Shown: piece by piece, positions 49,530 to 62,040 of the stretch
Layout: each line of letters begins with the position of its first letter
Numbering within the stretch: position 1 is the first letter of the stretch
Origin: Tubulanus polymorphus
Taxonomy: Eukaryota; Nemertea; Palaeonemertea; Tubulaniformes; Tubulanidae
Direction of reading: 5' to 3'
DNA: 64,000 nt
Assembly (NCBI RefSeq): GCF_964204645.1
Contig: NC_134034.1
Span: 620,001-684,000 of the forward strand
Translations under genes and position numbers: made by a program
Notes under the pieces: generated by a model
The model's database searches: none
The model's input: the letters and a program-made list of their open reading frames with translations, nothing else
What the model was told of the DNA's origin: nothing

Positions 49530-52500
49530 ATGTTGGCAGTTTCACTGTTAGTGACTACGTTACTCGTCGTCTCTGTTACATCAACTAGAGGTAAAGGTGT
49601 TACTGTGAGATTTTCACGGCACGATGATTTAAAACCCTACCATCAGAATGAAAAATGAAGTTCGAAATTAGCTAATCGCTTAGTGTGACAGAACTCGAAG
49701 TGTTCAACGGTTATTAATAGACGGCTTTAAACTGTGATTGGCTAAGAATTTCTTTTTTTCTAATATTGCAACAAAAAATGGATATTGTCACCACTCAATC
49801 ATAACCGAAACCCTAGCTCACGATAACCCTAACCCTAGCAGGACTCGAACCTGCCGCCTTGACCATGCCAGCCAAGCGCACTAACCACTAGACCATAGAC
49901 CAGTAGTGGAGGCGATATGTGTAAATTTTTCAGTTGATCGTTGTGACCACATTTGCCGCGGTGATCAGTCAGGTGTGGTGACTTTTAGCAAAAAATACCC
50001 TGTTTATGTATTTCGCAATTAGTTGTCAAATGCTCTATTTTTTGTGACAATGTTCCAGGATAACAATTCCAAACGGTCAAAAAGCGTTTGCGATAAAAAC
50101 ACTTAAAATGCAACTTTAAATAATGCGAGACGGATTGTACTTAAAAACGGTTCATCTATAAATCTTCGTGTCATATTCAATACATGAGGTATCGTTCAAA
50201 CGATGATACATAAGAAAATATATCGATGGATTTCATTTCCCGAATTTCAACTTTTTTCATCACTATTCTTAGCAATCGAACTGTAAAATTTCCATAAAAA
50301 ATACCATTTTTGAACGTGTTACTGAAGAAACTTTTCATGATATAAAACAAAATCTGTTTAAAAATGCTGAAACGAAAAACTATAATTTCCGTTATTTTCG
50401 AATTTTCAGCTCATCCCAAAAATGTTCACGACGCCATATTGAGAATAAATGCGCGCGCAGCCGCGGGTATGGATACGGTGACCGATAAAATCCTCAGCAT
50501 CAACGAAAAAGGTTAAAAAGGAATTTTCTAGAACGACAGAATTATTAATAAACTGATATAGTTATGAATTATTGATATTTGTTAACTGGATAATGAATTT
50601 CCTCAGTGTTTAATTCATCGATCATTTGAATTGATTTAAATCCAGTTGGGGAGGAGAAATAATTTCGTAATTACGGGACTCGAATCGATGCCTAAAATGG
50701 CGTACCATAAGGTAACATTGTAAGCCCAATTCCATTCTGCGGCCAGTTGTTCAAAACTTGGTTTAAGATAATAAGTGGATAAATACCAAACCTACAATAA
50801 GAACTTTTAATTGTCACTACCTATGTCAACTATCAACTGGTTAACTCTAAACCAACTTTTGAGCAACTGACCCTATCAGGGATTAAACTATAAGCAATCG
50901 CACCTTGAATACCCGACCATCATGTGCTCGTGTCATTGTGACGATAGTTTTCGTTTGTATACACCTGATTCAAGATTTTCCTTAACAAACATAACTAAAC
51001 TGTTGCTACGAGAATGGCGTATGATAAGGTAACATGTTAAGTCCATGGACTATACTTTTGAGAATGTGCAGAAAACCCTTGATCGCATCATGCACGATTT
51101 TCGCTGATATTTTGATGACTTGCTGCGGCAATGATCAATAATTTTTATTTTACAGAAAAGAACAGTGAAAATGGCGAGAAGATGCCCCCGATAGAGGGCG
51201 GAGATATCGCTACTGACCCAAATGCTCCACATCACGCGGGTAACGTCACAAAACGGGCCTCGCAAATGGCGAGAGAAAGACTTTGGCCATCGAGAGTTAT
51301 CCCGTACGAGTTGGATTCTAGTCTCGCAACAGGTAACCGAGTCAGGCTTTTGTTGCTTTTGTTAAGAATTGTCTACACTATTATTCTAAAACAATTATCA
51401 TTTTGAATATCTTGGTTCTATAAACAACTTAATAAGACCAGTTGAAGCTCATTTTGGTTCCATAACCAATCTAACAACTATAGACCGGTCTGAACTCATT
51501 TTAGTTCTATAGCCAAACAACTTAAGAATTGTCTGCACTTATTCTAAATAATTATCATTTTGAATATTTCGACAGGTACGAAAACTCTAATCAGAGATGC
51601 AATGGACGGCTACGAGGCGAAAACTTGTTTGAAATTTACCGAGAAAACTGACAGCGATACAAACTGGTTACGGTTCTATAAAGGATCAGGGTGAGTTTAA
51701 ATCATGTTGATCCCAGGGAGGTTCCAGGGCAGCGGCAGATCCAGGTGCACATGAGCCCCCTTCCTAATTTGTGCACCTTCTCCCTGAAATCCTGGATCCG
51801 CCGCGCCGCAGGGACGGGTTCGAGGCGACTCCAGTGGCTTTTGCACTGATTAAGCGCCATTTTTGTCCATGACTGAAGTATTTACTGGATGTGTTTATGA
51901 CAAAATGTTTTAACGCCTGGATTGGATCGTAACAAAATCTCCTCGTGGAAAGCCAACGTGTATCAAAGTGCTTTTTATTATAGCTGTTAGATTAAAACAA
52001 AATATGGAATTTTGTATTTACAACTTAAATCTGTGAATACTTACTTGGACTTCGTTTTGCCAATAATTCTGTATAAAAAGAATGTTTAGTAAATCAGATA
52101 ACATTATTTTTGACATCTTTTTCTTTTTTATACTTCAGTTGTTGGTCCTATATAGGGCAGCTTTACTACCAATCAGGAAGCCAGGACGTATCGATCGGGA
52201 GAGGTTGTGAAAGCATCGGCATTATTCAACATGAGATAATGCATGCTTTGGGTAAGACTCTCTCCTGGCTCTCTCCCTCTCCTGGCTCTCCCTCTACTGG
52301 CTCTCCCTCTCCCTCTCCCTCTCCTGGCTCTCCCTCTCCAGGCCCTCCCTCTCCCACCCCCTCTATCTGAAATTCTTGTTGGATCGTTTTGATAACTCTA
52401 ATGCCGAGTATAATGAAGAGACTCAATTTTGAATTGCAGGATTTTATCACGAGCAGTCGAGACCGGATCGCGATTCACACGTTGAGATCATGTGGGAAAA

Positions 52501-52870
52501 CATCGAGGAAGGTAAAATGAAATTAAGTATTTGTGATTGTTTTGTGGATGAGATTAAAGTGCGACCACCGAATAACCGCTAGTGACTATAGCTGATCCCC
52601 ACTTGCCGCAGTACGGTACTGTCTATTTAAATGATTTTGCTCTTTCACTCATAGGTAAAGAACACAATTTTGATCGCAAATCGCCGGGAACCGTCGACAC
52701 TCATGGAACCATTTATGATTACGATAGTCTGATGCATTACGGCAAATATGCTTTCTCCAGTAATGGGAAACCAACTATAAACAGCCTCAGTGGAGCTACG
52801 ATCGGACAACGAACCGGACTGAGTGATATTGATATTTTAGATGTACTTGCTTTCTACTCCTGCGAAAACG
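49530..52870 (+). CDS. Copy B signal peptide, propeptide and astacin catalytic exons
   Basis: Signal peptide as in copy A. The propeptide has the same IEGGDIA motif. The mature start is near RLWPSRVIPYELD. The zinc site is HEIMHALG joined to FYHEQSRPDRD and the Met-turn is SLMHYG. The donor after the zinc-site exon is followed immediately by a CT-rich repeat (52252-52370). If that intron is retained, the frame stays open and adds a Ser/Pro-rich tail before a stop near 52370. Confidence 0.9.
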
Positions 52871-55800
52871 GTAGGTCTTAACCTAAACCAAACATGATCG
52901 TTTCATTTCGAAAACGAAGATACAAGAACTTCAAAGTTCCTGATGCGATTTTATTTGTCTCTGAATCCAATTCCACAATCTTGTGGGTTTAATTTGACTC
53001 AGGATCCAGTCCCAACAGTAGAACTCAATGTATTCAGTTTATTTTAATTAAGCGATATATACTTGGATAACTGTTGAACCGTGGGTTAGTATCTGAGTAT
53101 CTATTTGCGATAATAATTTTCCATTGTTTTACAGACAAGAGTGATCAGCTTTCGACGTGGTCAGTTTGGTCATCACCGTGTACTTCGCAATGTAAAAAAA
53201 CACGTCAACGTTTTTGTTTCACTGGCAACTGTCCAAATACGAACGAATACGACGTCGAATCGGAAACAGTTGCCTGCACGCAGGCCGAATGTAACGGTAA
53301 ATAAAAACACGTTCATCATGGCTCACAACTCGAAGTCCAGAGTTTGTGCAATCACGGCCTAGATTTAAGACCATTCGTAGCTCATTTCGGGTATAAGCCA
53401 ATCTAACATCTAAAGATTAATACTTTTGCACTAGATATCCGTCTAAGATGTTCTACGTGTATTGCGCGGAATGTCCTTCGTGTAGCCATGAATGTATCAC
53501 AGAATACTCGACAGACCCTCGTTTTGCATATTGACACTAATTATAAAGACTTATTTGCATAATTTATCTATCTTTTAAATGTTAATAGATTTCCTACTTA
53601 TGAATTAGTTTGTGATCGCGGTATCTTTTCACGCAGCGCCAATCGACGGGCATTGGTCGAAATGGGCCACGTGGACTGCATGCACCGGTGTGTGCGGTAC
53701 ACCTGGAACTAAAACACGAACTCGTAGCTGTAACGACCCTGCACCGAAAAATAATGGCGCCGACTGCAGCGGTGACAAAACACAAACAGTTGACTGTTTG
53801 ACAGCGCTATGTGAAGTGGGTAAATATCAAACTTAGGTATCTATATCACAGTCTAGAACTGTGTATCTAATGAATACCATCAGAGTCTGGAACTCGCATC
53901 CCATCAGGCTGCACACCTTCAGCCGGAATCCCCATCCTTTTATACAATTGTTACAATTTTTGATCGTCCGTATTATAAAACTGTGGACTCATCATCCTCA
54001 GCCCTTCAGACAGGAGATACTATACTTTATCACCATTGTTCCGAGATACATTTTATCAGAACACTTTCAAAAACTGATCGTCCACACTTCCCATGTGTTC
54101 AGTATTTCACGGGAGACATTTCCAATTGAAAATGAACTACAAACACCAGATATTAGAAATTTTATCAGCACACTTTCAAAAACTAATCGTCTACACTTAT
54201 AATGACATGAACTCCAATTGCGACGCTTTTTGATAAATGAGGTTGCCATCGTGTTTTCCAGGAATCGGTTCGCAGTTTGAACATGGCGATTACGATTTGT
54301 GGTTAGACGTGGGGGGGACGACGGGAGCTACTTGGATCATCAAAAATAAAGGCACGCCATCTAGTTACACCGGTGCTTATGATGACCACACGCTGCAGGA
54401 CAACACGGGTAAAGTTGCGAATGATATCAATCACGTTTAACCTTTCAGTACGTCTACACCGCAGTGCGGTGTATAAATCAGTGATTGACTTTGCTAGTAA
54501 ACAGAATCAGGGTGGATTGATGGAATTAGTAATTGCTTTTTATTCATATTTAAAGATGGCAGCACCTGTTAAACATAGTGAAATATATTAGTAACTAACG
54601 ATACACCGCACCGCGGTGTAGACGCACTATAGTGGTATTCCCGTTATTCAACACACTAGGGTGGAGTTTTTCATAATTTTTAAATCATCTCCAACACTTT
54701 CGGGTATTTATTAGTCAGCACTGTAGGAAACTCGCTTGTTGGCAAATTAAGTACAGAATAATCAGTCCACTGTTCTGATACTGATGTCTACTATCGTCGA
54801 TCAATTTCATGATCACCTCAGCAGCTCTTATCCAACGAAATGCTTTATTGAATCCTGTACTGCTGTGATTTCTTTCAAGGCTGAGCTTAAACCATTTCTT
54901 TTCAGGCATTTTTTTAATTTGTAAATACCATCTAGCTCTGTAGACAGTATACGGAGTATGGTTTATAAGAAATATTGCTAATCGTTATTCATTTATTTTG
55001 TAGAAATGTTATTTGAAACCGTAACGTAAAAACTACGCCATTTTTAACAAGCATATGTATTATATGCATGAATAGTGAATTCGGATTTATTTCATTCAGG
55101 ACATTTCATCTACATCGAGGCATCAGACTTAGAGGAAAACGACGAGGCTATTCTCGAATTGAAGAAAGTGACGTCAAGTGCTACTTGTAAAATGCATCTT
55201 TGGTATAACATGCGAGGCGCGACGATCAATACACTGAGCGTAACGGCAAATGGCAACACTATCTTCACTAAATCCGGCAACCAAGGTGAAGGTTGGAAAG
55301 AGGCCATCATGACGGTTCCAAATGGAGATGATATTACAGTAAGATATGTATTCATAGCAGGGCAAGGAAGAATTAGACCTTGGTTTAACAGTCGGACCAT
55401 GCATCAGTCCACCACCATAGATCTGGTTGTCCTCAGGCAGTCTCTCATCACCTCTTTATCAAATGGACTTCAAACACCAGATAATAAGCATTAACTCTTA
55501 AAAACTAACCATCGACACTTCATATGTGTTCAGTGCTTCATCTGAGACATTTTTGATTAAAATGAACTACAAACACTTGACGACGATGAGGATGATTTCA
55601 GGCCTAGAGGTCTGGATGGGAAGGGCATGTACGTGACATCGTGAAATAAACATTGACATTAATCATTTCAGATGCAAATTCTCGGCACCAGGGGTCTCGA
55701 CTTTCGAGGTGATATTTGTGTCGATGACATCAAATTTGTAAATTGTCCCCCAAAAAGTAAGTTCCGGAAATATCCAAGGCATCCGGATCGACGTCCTTGA

Positions 55801-58800
55801 ATCGGACAGTTAAAAACCCTGATGCTAAATTATTACCTTCTTCACTTTCCCAGGAGATGGAGTCTGGACCGATTGGGGAAATTACGGAAGTTGTAGTGTT
55901 ACGTGCGGCGATGGCACTAAATTGAGGACGAGGACTTGTACGAATCCGTCCCCGCAAAATGGCGGCGCGAACTGTGTCGGTCCAAACAGCGAAACGACAT
56001 CGTGTAACGACGGGGTTTGCGGGGGTAATGCGACTTAACAATCAAACACATCATCCCTGCTTAACCTGCAGCGCCATCTACGGGAGACCTTCTAAAGCTT
56101 ACAACAATTTCACCAAAACCGAATTATACAAAATGCGCTTCAGCTTGCGGTTAACCTTCTAATGATAACAACAATTTCACCGAATAGAATTCCATCAAAA
56201 TTCAGGGGGTGCAGCCATCTTTCGGGTAGGATCAATATCCACTTGCTTCATAAGGTAATCCTTGCGAATTCAGGATAAAATTCATAATCGCGCTGGCGTG
56301 CCTTTCTGCTTTCGTCCATTTCTGCGCGAGAAACATCGTCATCGATTAGCTTACATTCCGCGTTGCGGCGGTATTCATTTTCCTAGCAGGTTCGAATCCT
56401 GAAAACAGGAAATACTCTTCGATGCATTGAATGGCCGGTTAAGAACGTTCTGAAGGTCTTATATTTTCATCACTTGTTATAAACACGCGCGCCATCTAGC
56501 GGAATAGTTCTTAACCGCTTTTTATATTCTTTAGCTTTTACACGGTTTTATTATCACAACATTTAAATCATTGTAGTGGTTGACGGTAAATGGAGCGACT
56601 GGGGTAATTACGGAAGTTGTAGTGTCACTTGTGGAGACGGCACTAAAACACGGACGAGGACTTGTACAAACCCGGCTCCGTCGAATGGTGGCGCCAACTG
56701 TGTGGGTGATGCCAGTGAGTCTACAAGCTGTAATGACGGTGCCTGCCCAGCAGGTAGTGTTATTTATTTCAATTCAACTCCAGATTCAACTGGATATTTA
56801 CACATATTATGCAAATAAAGTTATATTTGGTGTACGTAACTTAAACGATTGGGTAATTGGGAAAAGTAAAGATATTTACATAATGCGTGCAAATTAGCAG
56901 ATATCACGATCAATTTGTAGTTGATGGAGGATGGAGCGACTGGGGTGATTACGGAAGTTGTAGTGTCACGTGTGGAGACGGCACTCAAACACGGACCAGG
57001 ACTTGTACAAACCCGGCTCCGTCGAATGGTGGAGCTGTTTGTGTTGGTGATGCCAGTGAGTCTACAAGCTGTAACGATGGCGCCTGCCCAGGTAGAGTAT
57101 TCTATTTCAATTCAACTCCAGAGGATATCAATGTTTGCTAAATTAATATGGAAAGTATCCATCTACGACACAAGCTATGGTTACATAGAAAATTCATAAT
57201 ATTCAATTGAATCATGAATATCAGCTATTGATGACTAAATTACTTGTAGTTGATGGTGGCTGGAGCGACTGGGGTAATTACGGAAGTTGCAGTGTCTCAT
57301 GTGGTGATGGCACTAAAACACGGACGAGGACTTGTACAAACCCGGCTCCGTCGAATGGTGGAGCTGTTTGTGTTGGTGATGCCAGTGAGTCTACAAGCTG
57401 TAACGATGGCGCCTGCCCAGGTAGAGTATTCTATTTCAATTCAACTCCAGAGGATATCAATGTTTGCTAAATTAATATGGAAAGTATCCATCTACGACAC
57501 AAGCTATGGTTACATAGAAAATTCATAATATTCAATTGAATCATGAATATCAGCTATTGATGACTAAATTACTTGTAGTTGACGGTAAATGGAGCGACTG
57601 GGGAAATTACGGAAGTTGCAGTGTCTCATGTGGTGATGGCACTAAAACACGGACGAGGACTTGTACAAACCCTGCTCCGTCGAATGGTGGAGCTGTTTGT
57701 GTTGGTGATGCCAGTGAGTCTACAAGCTGTAACGATGGCGCCTGCCCAGGTAGTGTTTTTTTATTTCAATTCAACTCCAGAGGATATCAATGTTTGCTAA
57801 ATTAATATGGAAAGTATCCATCTACGACACAAGCTATGGTTACATAGAAAATTCATAATATTCAATTGAATCATGAATACCAGCTATTGATGACTAAATT
57901 ACTTGTAGTTGATGGTGGATGGAGCGACTGGGGTGATTACGGAAGTTGTAGTGTCACGTGTGGAGACGGCACTCAAACACGGACGAGGACTTGTACAAAC
58001 CCGGCTCCGTCGAATGGTGGAGCTGTTTGTGTGGGTGATGCCAGTGAGTCTATCAGTTGTAACGATGGCGCCTGTCCAGGTAAATAAGTTAATTTTAATT
58101 CGAAAATTCTAATATTTGCATACATTATGCTGATTATCTATGTCACTAAGAAAACTAATCTATAAGGGATAAAGCCCAGATGAGTTACAAGCTTGGACCT
58201 AACACTCAAAACAGAGTTCTCCACCGGTTCCAGGGTCAAGAATTCATTTAGAACGACTGATTTCAACTCTATACAAAGATAATGATGTATTGTGGAACTG
58301 ACTTTTCTGGAGGCCATATGCGTGTTAAAATGTAAAACTGTTGAGTGGTATGTTTATTTACAGCCGCTCAGCTGAGTACAGATTTTGAGAATGGCTTCGA
58401 TCAATGGGGCACTGTGGGTAGCCCTACCTGGAATATCGGGCAAGGTACAACTCCGTCTTACAGGACTGGTCCCACGTTTGATCACACTCTCAGGTCACCA
58501 GACGGTTAGTTATTTTTCATTTGATTTGTATAAGTTAAACTTATTACATGACGCATCAATCTGTAACTTGGAACCTCTATGTTTGGTGTTTCTAGTTCTT
58601 TTTCAATTAAACATATGCCTTGGGCGATGTACCAAATACATCTGAAGTGTGGACGATTAAGATTCGAAAGGAAAAGCCATCATCGAATTCTGTGTACACG
58701 TCATCGAATTCTGTGTACACGTCATCGAATTCTGTGTACACGTAGTTTAATTATGTGCGCCTATATTTCAAGGTCATTACGTTTTTATGGAAGCCTCACC

Positions 58801-61726
58801 GTTGCGCAAAAATCAGAAAATCGTTATGGAAACGACAGAATTTACGAGCAACAGCGACCAGTGTCTGAACTTCTACTACCATATGTACGGTACATCAATG
58901 GGTGAACTATCCGTGTTAGTCGACGGGGAAGAAACATTCGTCAGTCGGGGCAACCTTGGAAATCAGTGGGTCTTAGGATCCGCCCCTGTGCCCAGTGGGT
59001 CTGCGAAAGTAAGTAGTTGGAATTATTGTAAGCTATATATTCGAGGAGAGTGGAGTGCAATAAAGGGTGCAGTGGGATCGAACAGGGTACATTAGGGTGC
59101 AGGATGCCAGTAGGGTTTGTGGCAGGATGCAGGCACAGAGGATGAGGTACCGGGTGCAAGCACGTACAGTTATTTATTTTACCATGTTCTGTTATAGATA
59201 CGGATCCAAGGTAAGCGAGGACGCAGTTATCAATCTGATATGGCTATTGATGATATCAAACTAGAAGCAAATTGTAGAATAAAGCCAACAGGTAAGCACC
59301 AATCATTTCGTTTCTACCGTCGTTCACTGTATGTATGCATAATGCATCGTCCCCATCTCTTTAAAACCGATCAATTCGACTCCAGGTTAAAGTCTACTAG
59401 GTTTAAAACTGGTTTTTCGGTTCCGTTACAGACGATGTACCATTTGATACCGGTTTGAGAAATTGGAAAAATGTCGGTAAACTGAACTGGGAAATAATCC
59501 GCGGGAAAACCCCTTCTTATAACACAGGACCAAGTAAAGATAGATTCGGCAATTTAGGTATTTTCCTCGTTATAAACAACGTGTTCAGTTTACTAGTGAC
59601 GACCTTTTCGTTCTCGATGACTTCAACGATTCAGTAAAATTATGTTTAATTTGATTTGTAGCCGGTAAGTACGCGTATATGGAGACATCAGGCAAAAGGA
59701 AGAATGATAAGGCTATTTTACGGCTGGAAGGACTGGACTTGGCCAGCGATGGATGTTTCAATTTCTACTATCACATGTACGGCAAGGATATGGGAAAACT
59801 GATCGTAGAAGTGAACGGCAATGAAGAACTTGAGATTGAAGGTGATCAGGGCGATGAATGGAAGAATGAAATAGTTCCAATAGCTGCCGGTTCTGATATC
59901 ACGGTAAACACGTTAATTAACTATATGTTGAAGATGGATGAATTAATGCTTACAAGTTAAGCCAGTGAATCCAGATCAGATTAAGCCAGTGAATTCACTG
60001 GATCCAGTGAACGTACGGTCAAAATCCAAAAATGTTCATATACTGGTTTCAAGTAATAAGATTGGCTACAGATCAAAAACGCGCTGAGACTGGTCAATCT
60101 GACTAGCTGCGCAGCCCATTAAGACTGCAGTCCAGTCCGGTCCCAGCTCTTCGTTTGTGGTTTGTTTGTTATTGCATTAATCGATTTTGAGTTTATTTGT
60201 TTGAACAGGTTGATATGAAAGGAGTAGTTGGTGACTCTTATAAGTCTGATATCGCCATTGATGATTTAACATTCACCGACTGTTCAGAGGTTGTACCAGG
60301 TAAACAAACATTTTTTTTTCAAAAACAAAGAATATGTTTAGATTAAGCTGTTTTCAAAACTTAGAGAGTAGTGACGTTTAGATTCAATTCTAATCATGAT
60401 ACGTCACTCCTCTCTTAGTCTTATCAGAAATTGTGCCCTTCTTCTTGAACTATGTTATCGATATTCACCTGGTTTGTGGAAACCAACATTTTGTTGTTGT
60501 TGTTTTTTCGCAGTTAACGGGAATTGGGGACCGTGGTCCCCGTACTCGGCTTGCAGCGTTACTTGTGAAACTGGTCAGAAAACTAGAACTCGCAAGTGTA
60601 ACGACCCAGCACCGAAATACGGAGGAAGTGATTGTTCGGGTAGTGACACACAGACTGAGTCGTGTACGATGCCATCTTGTTTCGGTTAGTTTCAACTTGC
60701 GAGTATCTTTTCCTTTCTTGCAAAAGAATCATTTTGTATAAAATCAAGGTAGAATTCTATTCTCAAATTAAACCTCTGAATAAATGTCGGAATCCACTGT
60801 ATTTCACAAACTCTTACTATGGATCGTCGAGGATACAAACTACAAATTGTATATGTGCCTTTTATTGAATAGATTCCGACTTTGAGAAGGGATACAATGG
60901 TTGGCAAACGTCCGGGCCGAAAAAGTGGAGACGCTACAGAAAACCAACACCTTCTGTTCAGACAGGACCAAGGGGAGATCACACATCTGGATGGGGTGAG
61001 CTTTGAATATATTATATCCCGACACTCTGACTATAGTAATAATGATAATGATAGATGTCACAGATAGAATCCTTTAGATTCACGGAATGTTGGGATTCGA
61101 ACCCTGCTTTGCTGAGAAGCCGTTATTGCTGCCTTGCAGCTATATTGATTCGTTATGTCTGATCACTGAATATTAAACTGCCTCATGTACAATATCTAGG
61201 TTATTACATGTACGTGGAAGCGTCCAGTATGAGTCCAGGGGATGTTTTTACAATGTCGAAAACTGCTACCGTCAACTCTGCTGGAAAGTGTCTACAATTC
61301 GCCTATCACATGTACGGTTCTAATATGGGCTCGCTGAAAGTCATGAGGGACTCTGCGGAAATTGAGAGGATCTCCGGAAACCAGGGCAATAGTTGGCACG
61401 AGAAATCGATACCGGTATCGACGGGAACATTCACAGTAAGACCTCTACAAACAGTTTCAAAATGCAATTACTAATTTCAATATGCTTACATTTGAAGATA
61501 TTCATTTGAATAATGTCAAGGTTCAGAACCTGATTATGAAAAAATGCATCATTTTAACGTATTCTATCCCTTAATATTCAATTTGCTCCACAAGGTAATA
61601 GTTGTTTAACTGGTCCTCGAATACGATCTTCCAATTCTCTCTTTCCAGGTGAAATTTGTCGGAATTGTAGGCAGCAGTTACAGGTCCGACATTGCTGTCG
61701 ATGATATCAAAATTATCGACTGTTAA
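49530..61726 (+). CDS. Secreted astacin metalloprotease with TSP1 and MAM domains, copy B
   Basis: Twenty-eight exons totalling 4,242 nt (1,413 residues): 49530-49590, 50410-50511, 51156-51332, 51576-51690, 52139-52251, 52440-52511, 52655-52870, 53135-53296, 53637-53819, 54262-54408, 55100-55338, 55672-55756, 55854-56024, 56577-56753, 56921-57091, 57250-57420, 57579-57749, 57909-58079, 58364-58504, 58773-59008, 59198-59291, 59432-59557, 59662-59903, 60209-60299, 60514-60684, 60873-60995, 61200-61435, 61649-61726. Exon number, phases and domain order equal those of copy A. Differences are a 6-nt longer first MAM exon, a 6-nt longer TSP1 exon at 56577, and substitutions. The frame is intact throughout and the catalytic residues are conserved, so both copies probably encode active enzymes. 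Exon 2 has a weak donor (GTTAAA). As in A, read-through past the TSP1 exon at 55854 would stop quickly, giving a possible short isoform. Confidence 0.8.
49836..49904 (-). mobile_element. tRNA-derived SINE, intron 1 of copy B
   Basis: Minus-strand A box TGGTCTAGTGGTTAGTGCG and B box CAGGTTCGAGTCC. It is related to the SINE in intron 1 of copy A. Confidence 0.55.
52252..52370. repeat. CT-rich CCTCTCCTGGCTCTC minisatellite, copy B
   Basis: A shorter version (about 120 bp) of the array at 31442-31790, in the same intron and again beginning at the splice donor. Confidence 0.85.
53135..55756 (+). CDS. Copy B N-terminal TSP1 pair and first MAM domain
   Basis: Exons 53135-53296 and 53637-53819 are TSP1 domains. 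54262-54408, 55100-55338 and 55672-55756 are one MAM domain ending GDICVDDIKFVNC. The last intron is only 333 bp, which shows the ancestral state lacking the transposable element found in copy A. Confidence 0.85.
55854..58079 (+). CDS. Copy B central array of six TSP1 exons
   Basis: Exons 55854-56024, 56577-56753, 56921-57091, 57250-57420, 57579-57749 and 57909-58079. The last four begin 329, 329 and 330 bp apart, and intervening introns (starting GTAGTGTT or GTAGAGTATT, ending TTACTTGTAG) are almost identical to one another. In copy A the corresponding introns differ in length and sequence, so this block was amplified or homogenised recently. Confidence 0.85.
58364..61726 (+). CDS. Copy B C-terminal MAM-MAM-TSP1-MAM block
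   Basis: MAM domains at 58364-59291, 59432-60299 and 60873-61726, with a TSP1 exon at 60514-60684. Sequence is very close to copy A, including introns (for example the GGTGCAGGATGCCAGTA stretch after 59008). It ends DIAVDDIKIIDC followed by TAA. Confidence 0.85.
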
Positions 61727-61877
61727 AATGAGTAAGGTATATTTTCCTAAAGAGATTTAATAACGAATCCATTCTGAATACTTGTATATTGTACTATTTT
61801 ATTTCATTTCCAGTTCGATTCATGATTTACATCATGCTTTGAGAGAAGTTAAATCTGATGTGTCCACTAAATTTGAA

Positions 61878-61883
61878 AATAAA
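61878..61883 (+). promoter_or_regulatory. Candidate polyadenylation signal, astacin B
   Basis: AATAAA about 150 bp after the stop codon of copy B. Confidence 0.4.
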
Positions 61884-61979
61884 ACACAAATACTTTCTCC
61901 AAAATTACCTCTTTATCGTTCATTTTGGGTTTACGATTGTTGGTAGAAGCTTGGTTGAACCTGATTGGTTCCAAAGAGC

Positions 61980-62040
61980 TTGGGGCACTAAAACACGGAC
62001 GGGGACTTGCACAACCCAATCATCAATGTCGGGTGAAAAT
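61980..62040 (+). pseudogene. TSP1 exon remnant
   Basis: GGCACTAAAACACGGACGGG and following ACTTGCACAACCCA match the middle of the 171-nt TSP1 exons (TKTRTRTCTNP), but the WSDW start and last cysteines are missing and the frame ends at TAA. It lies just past copy B, as a relic of a further TSP1 unit. Confidence 0.6.
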
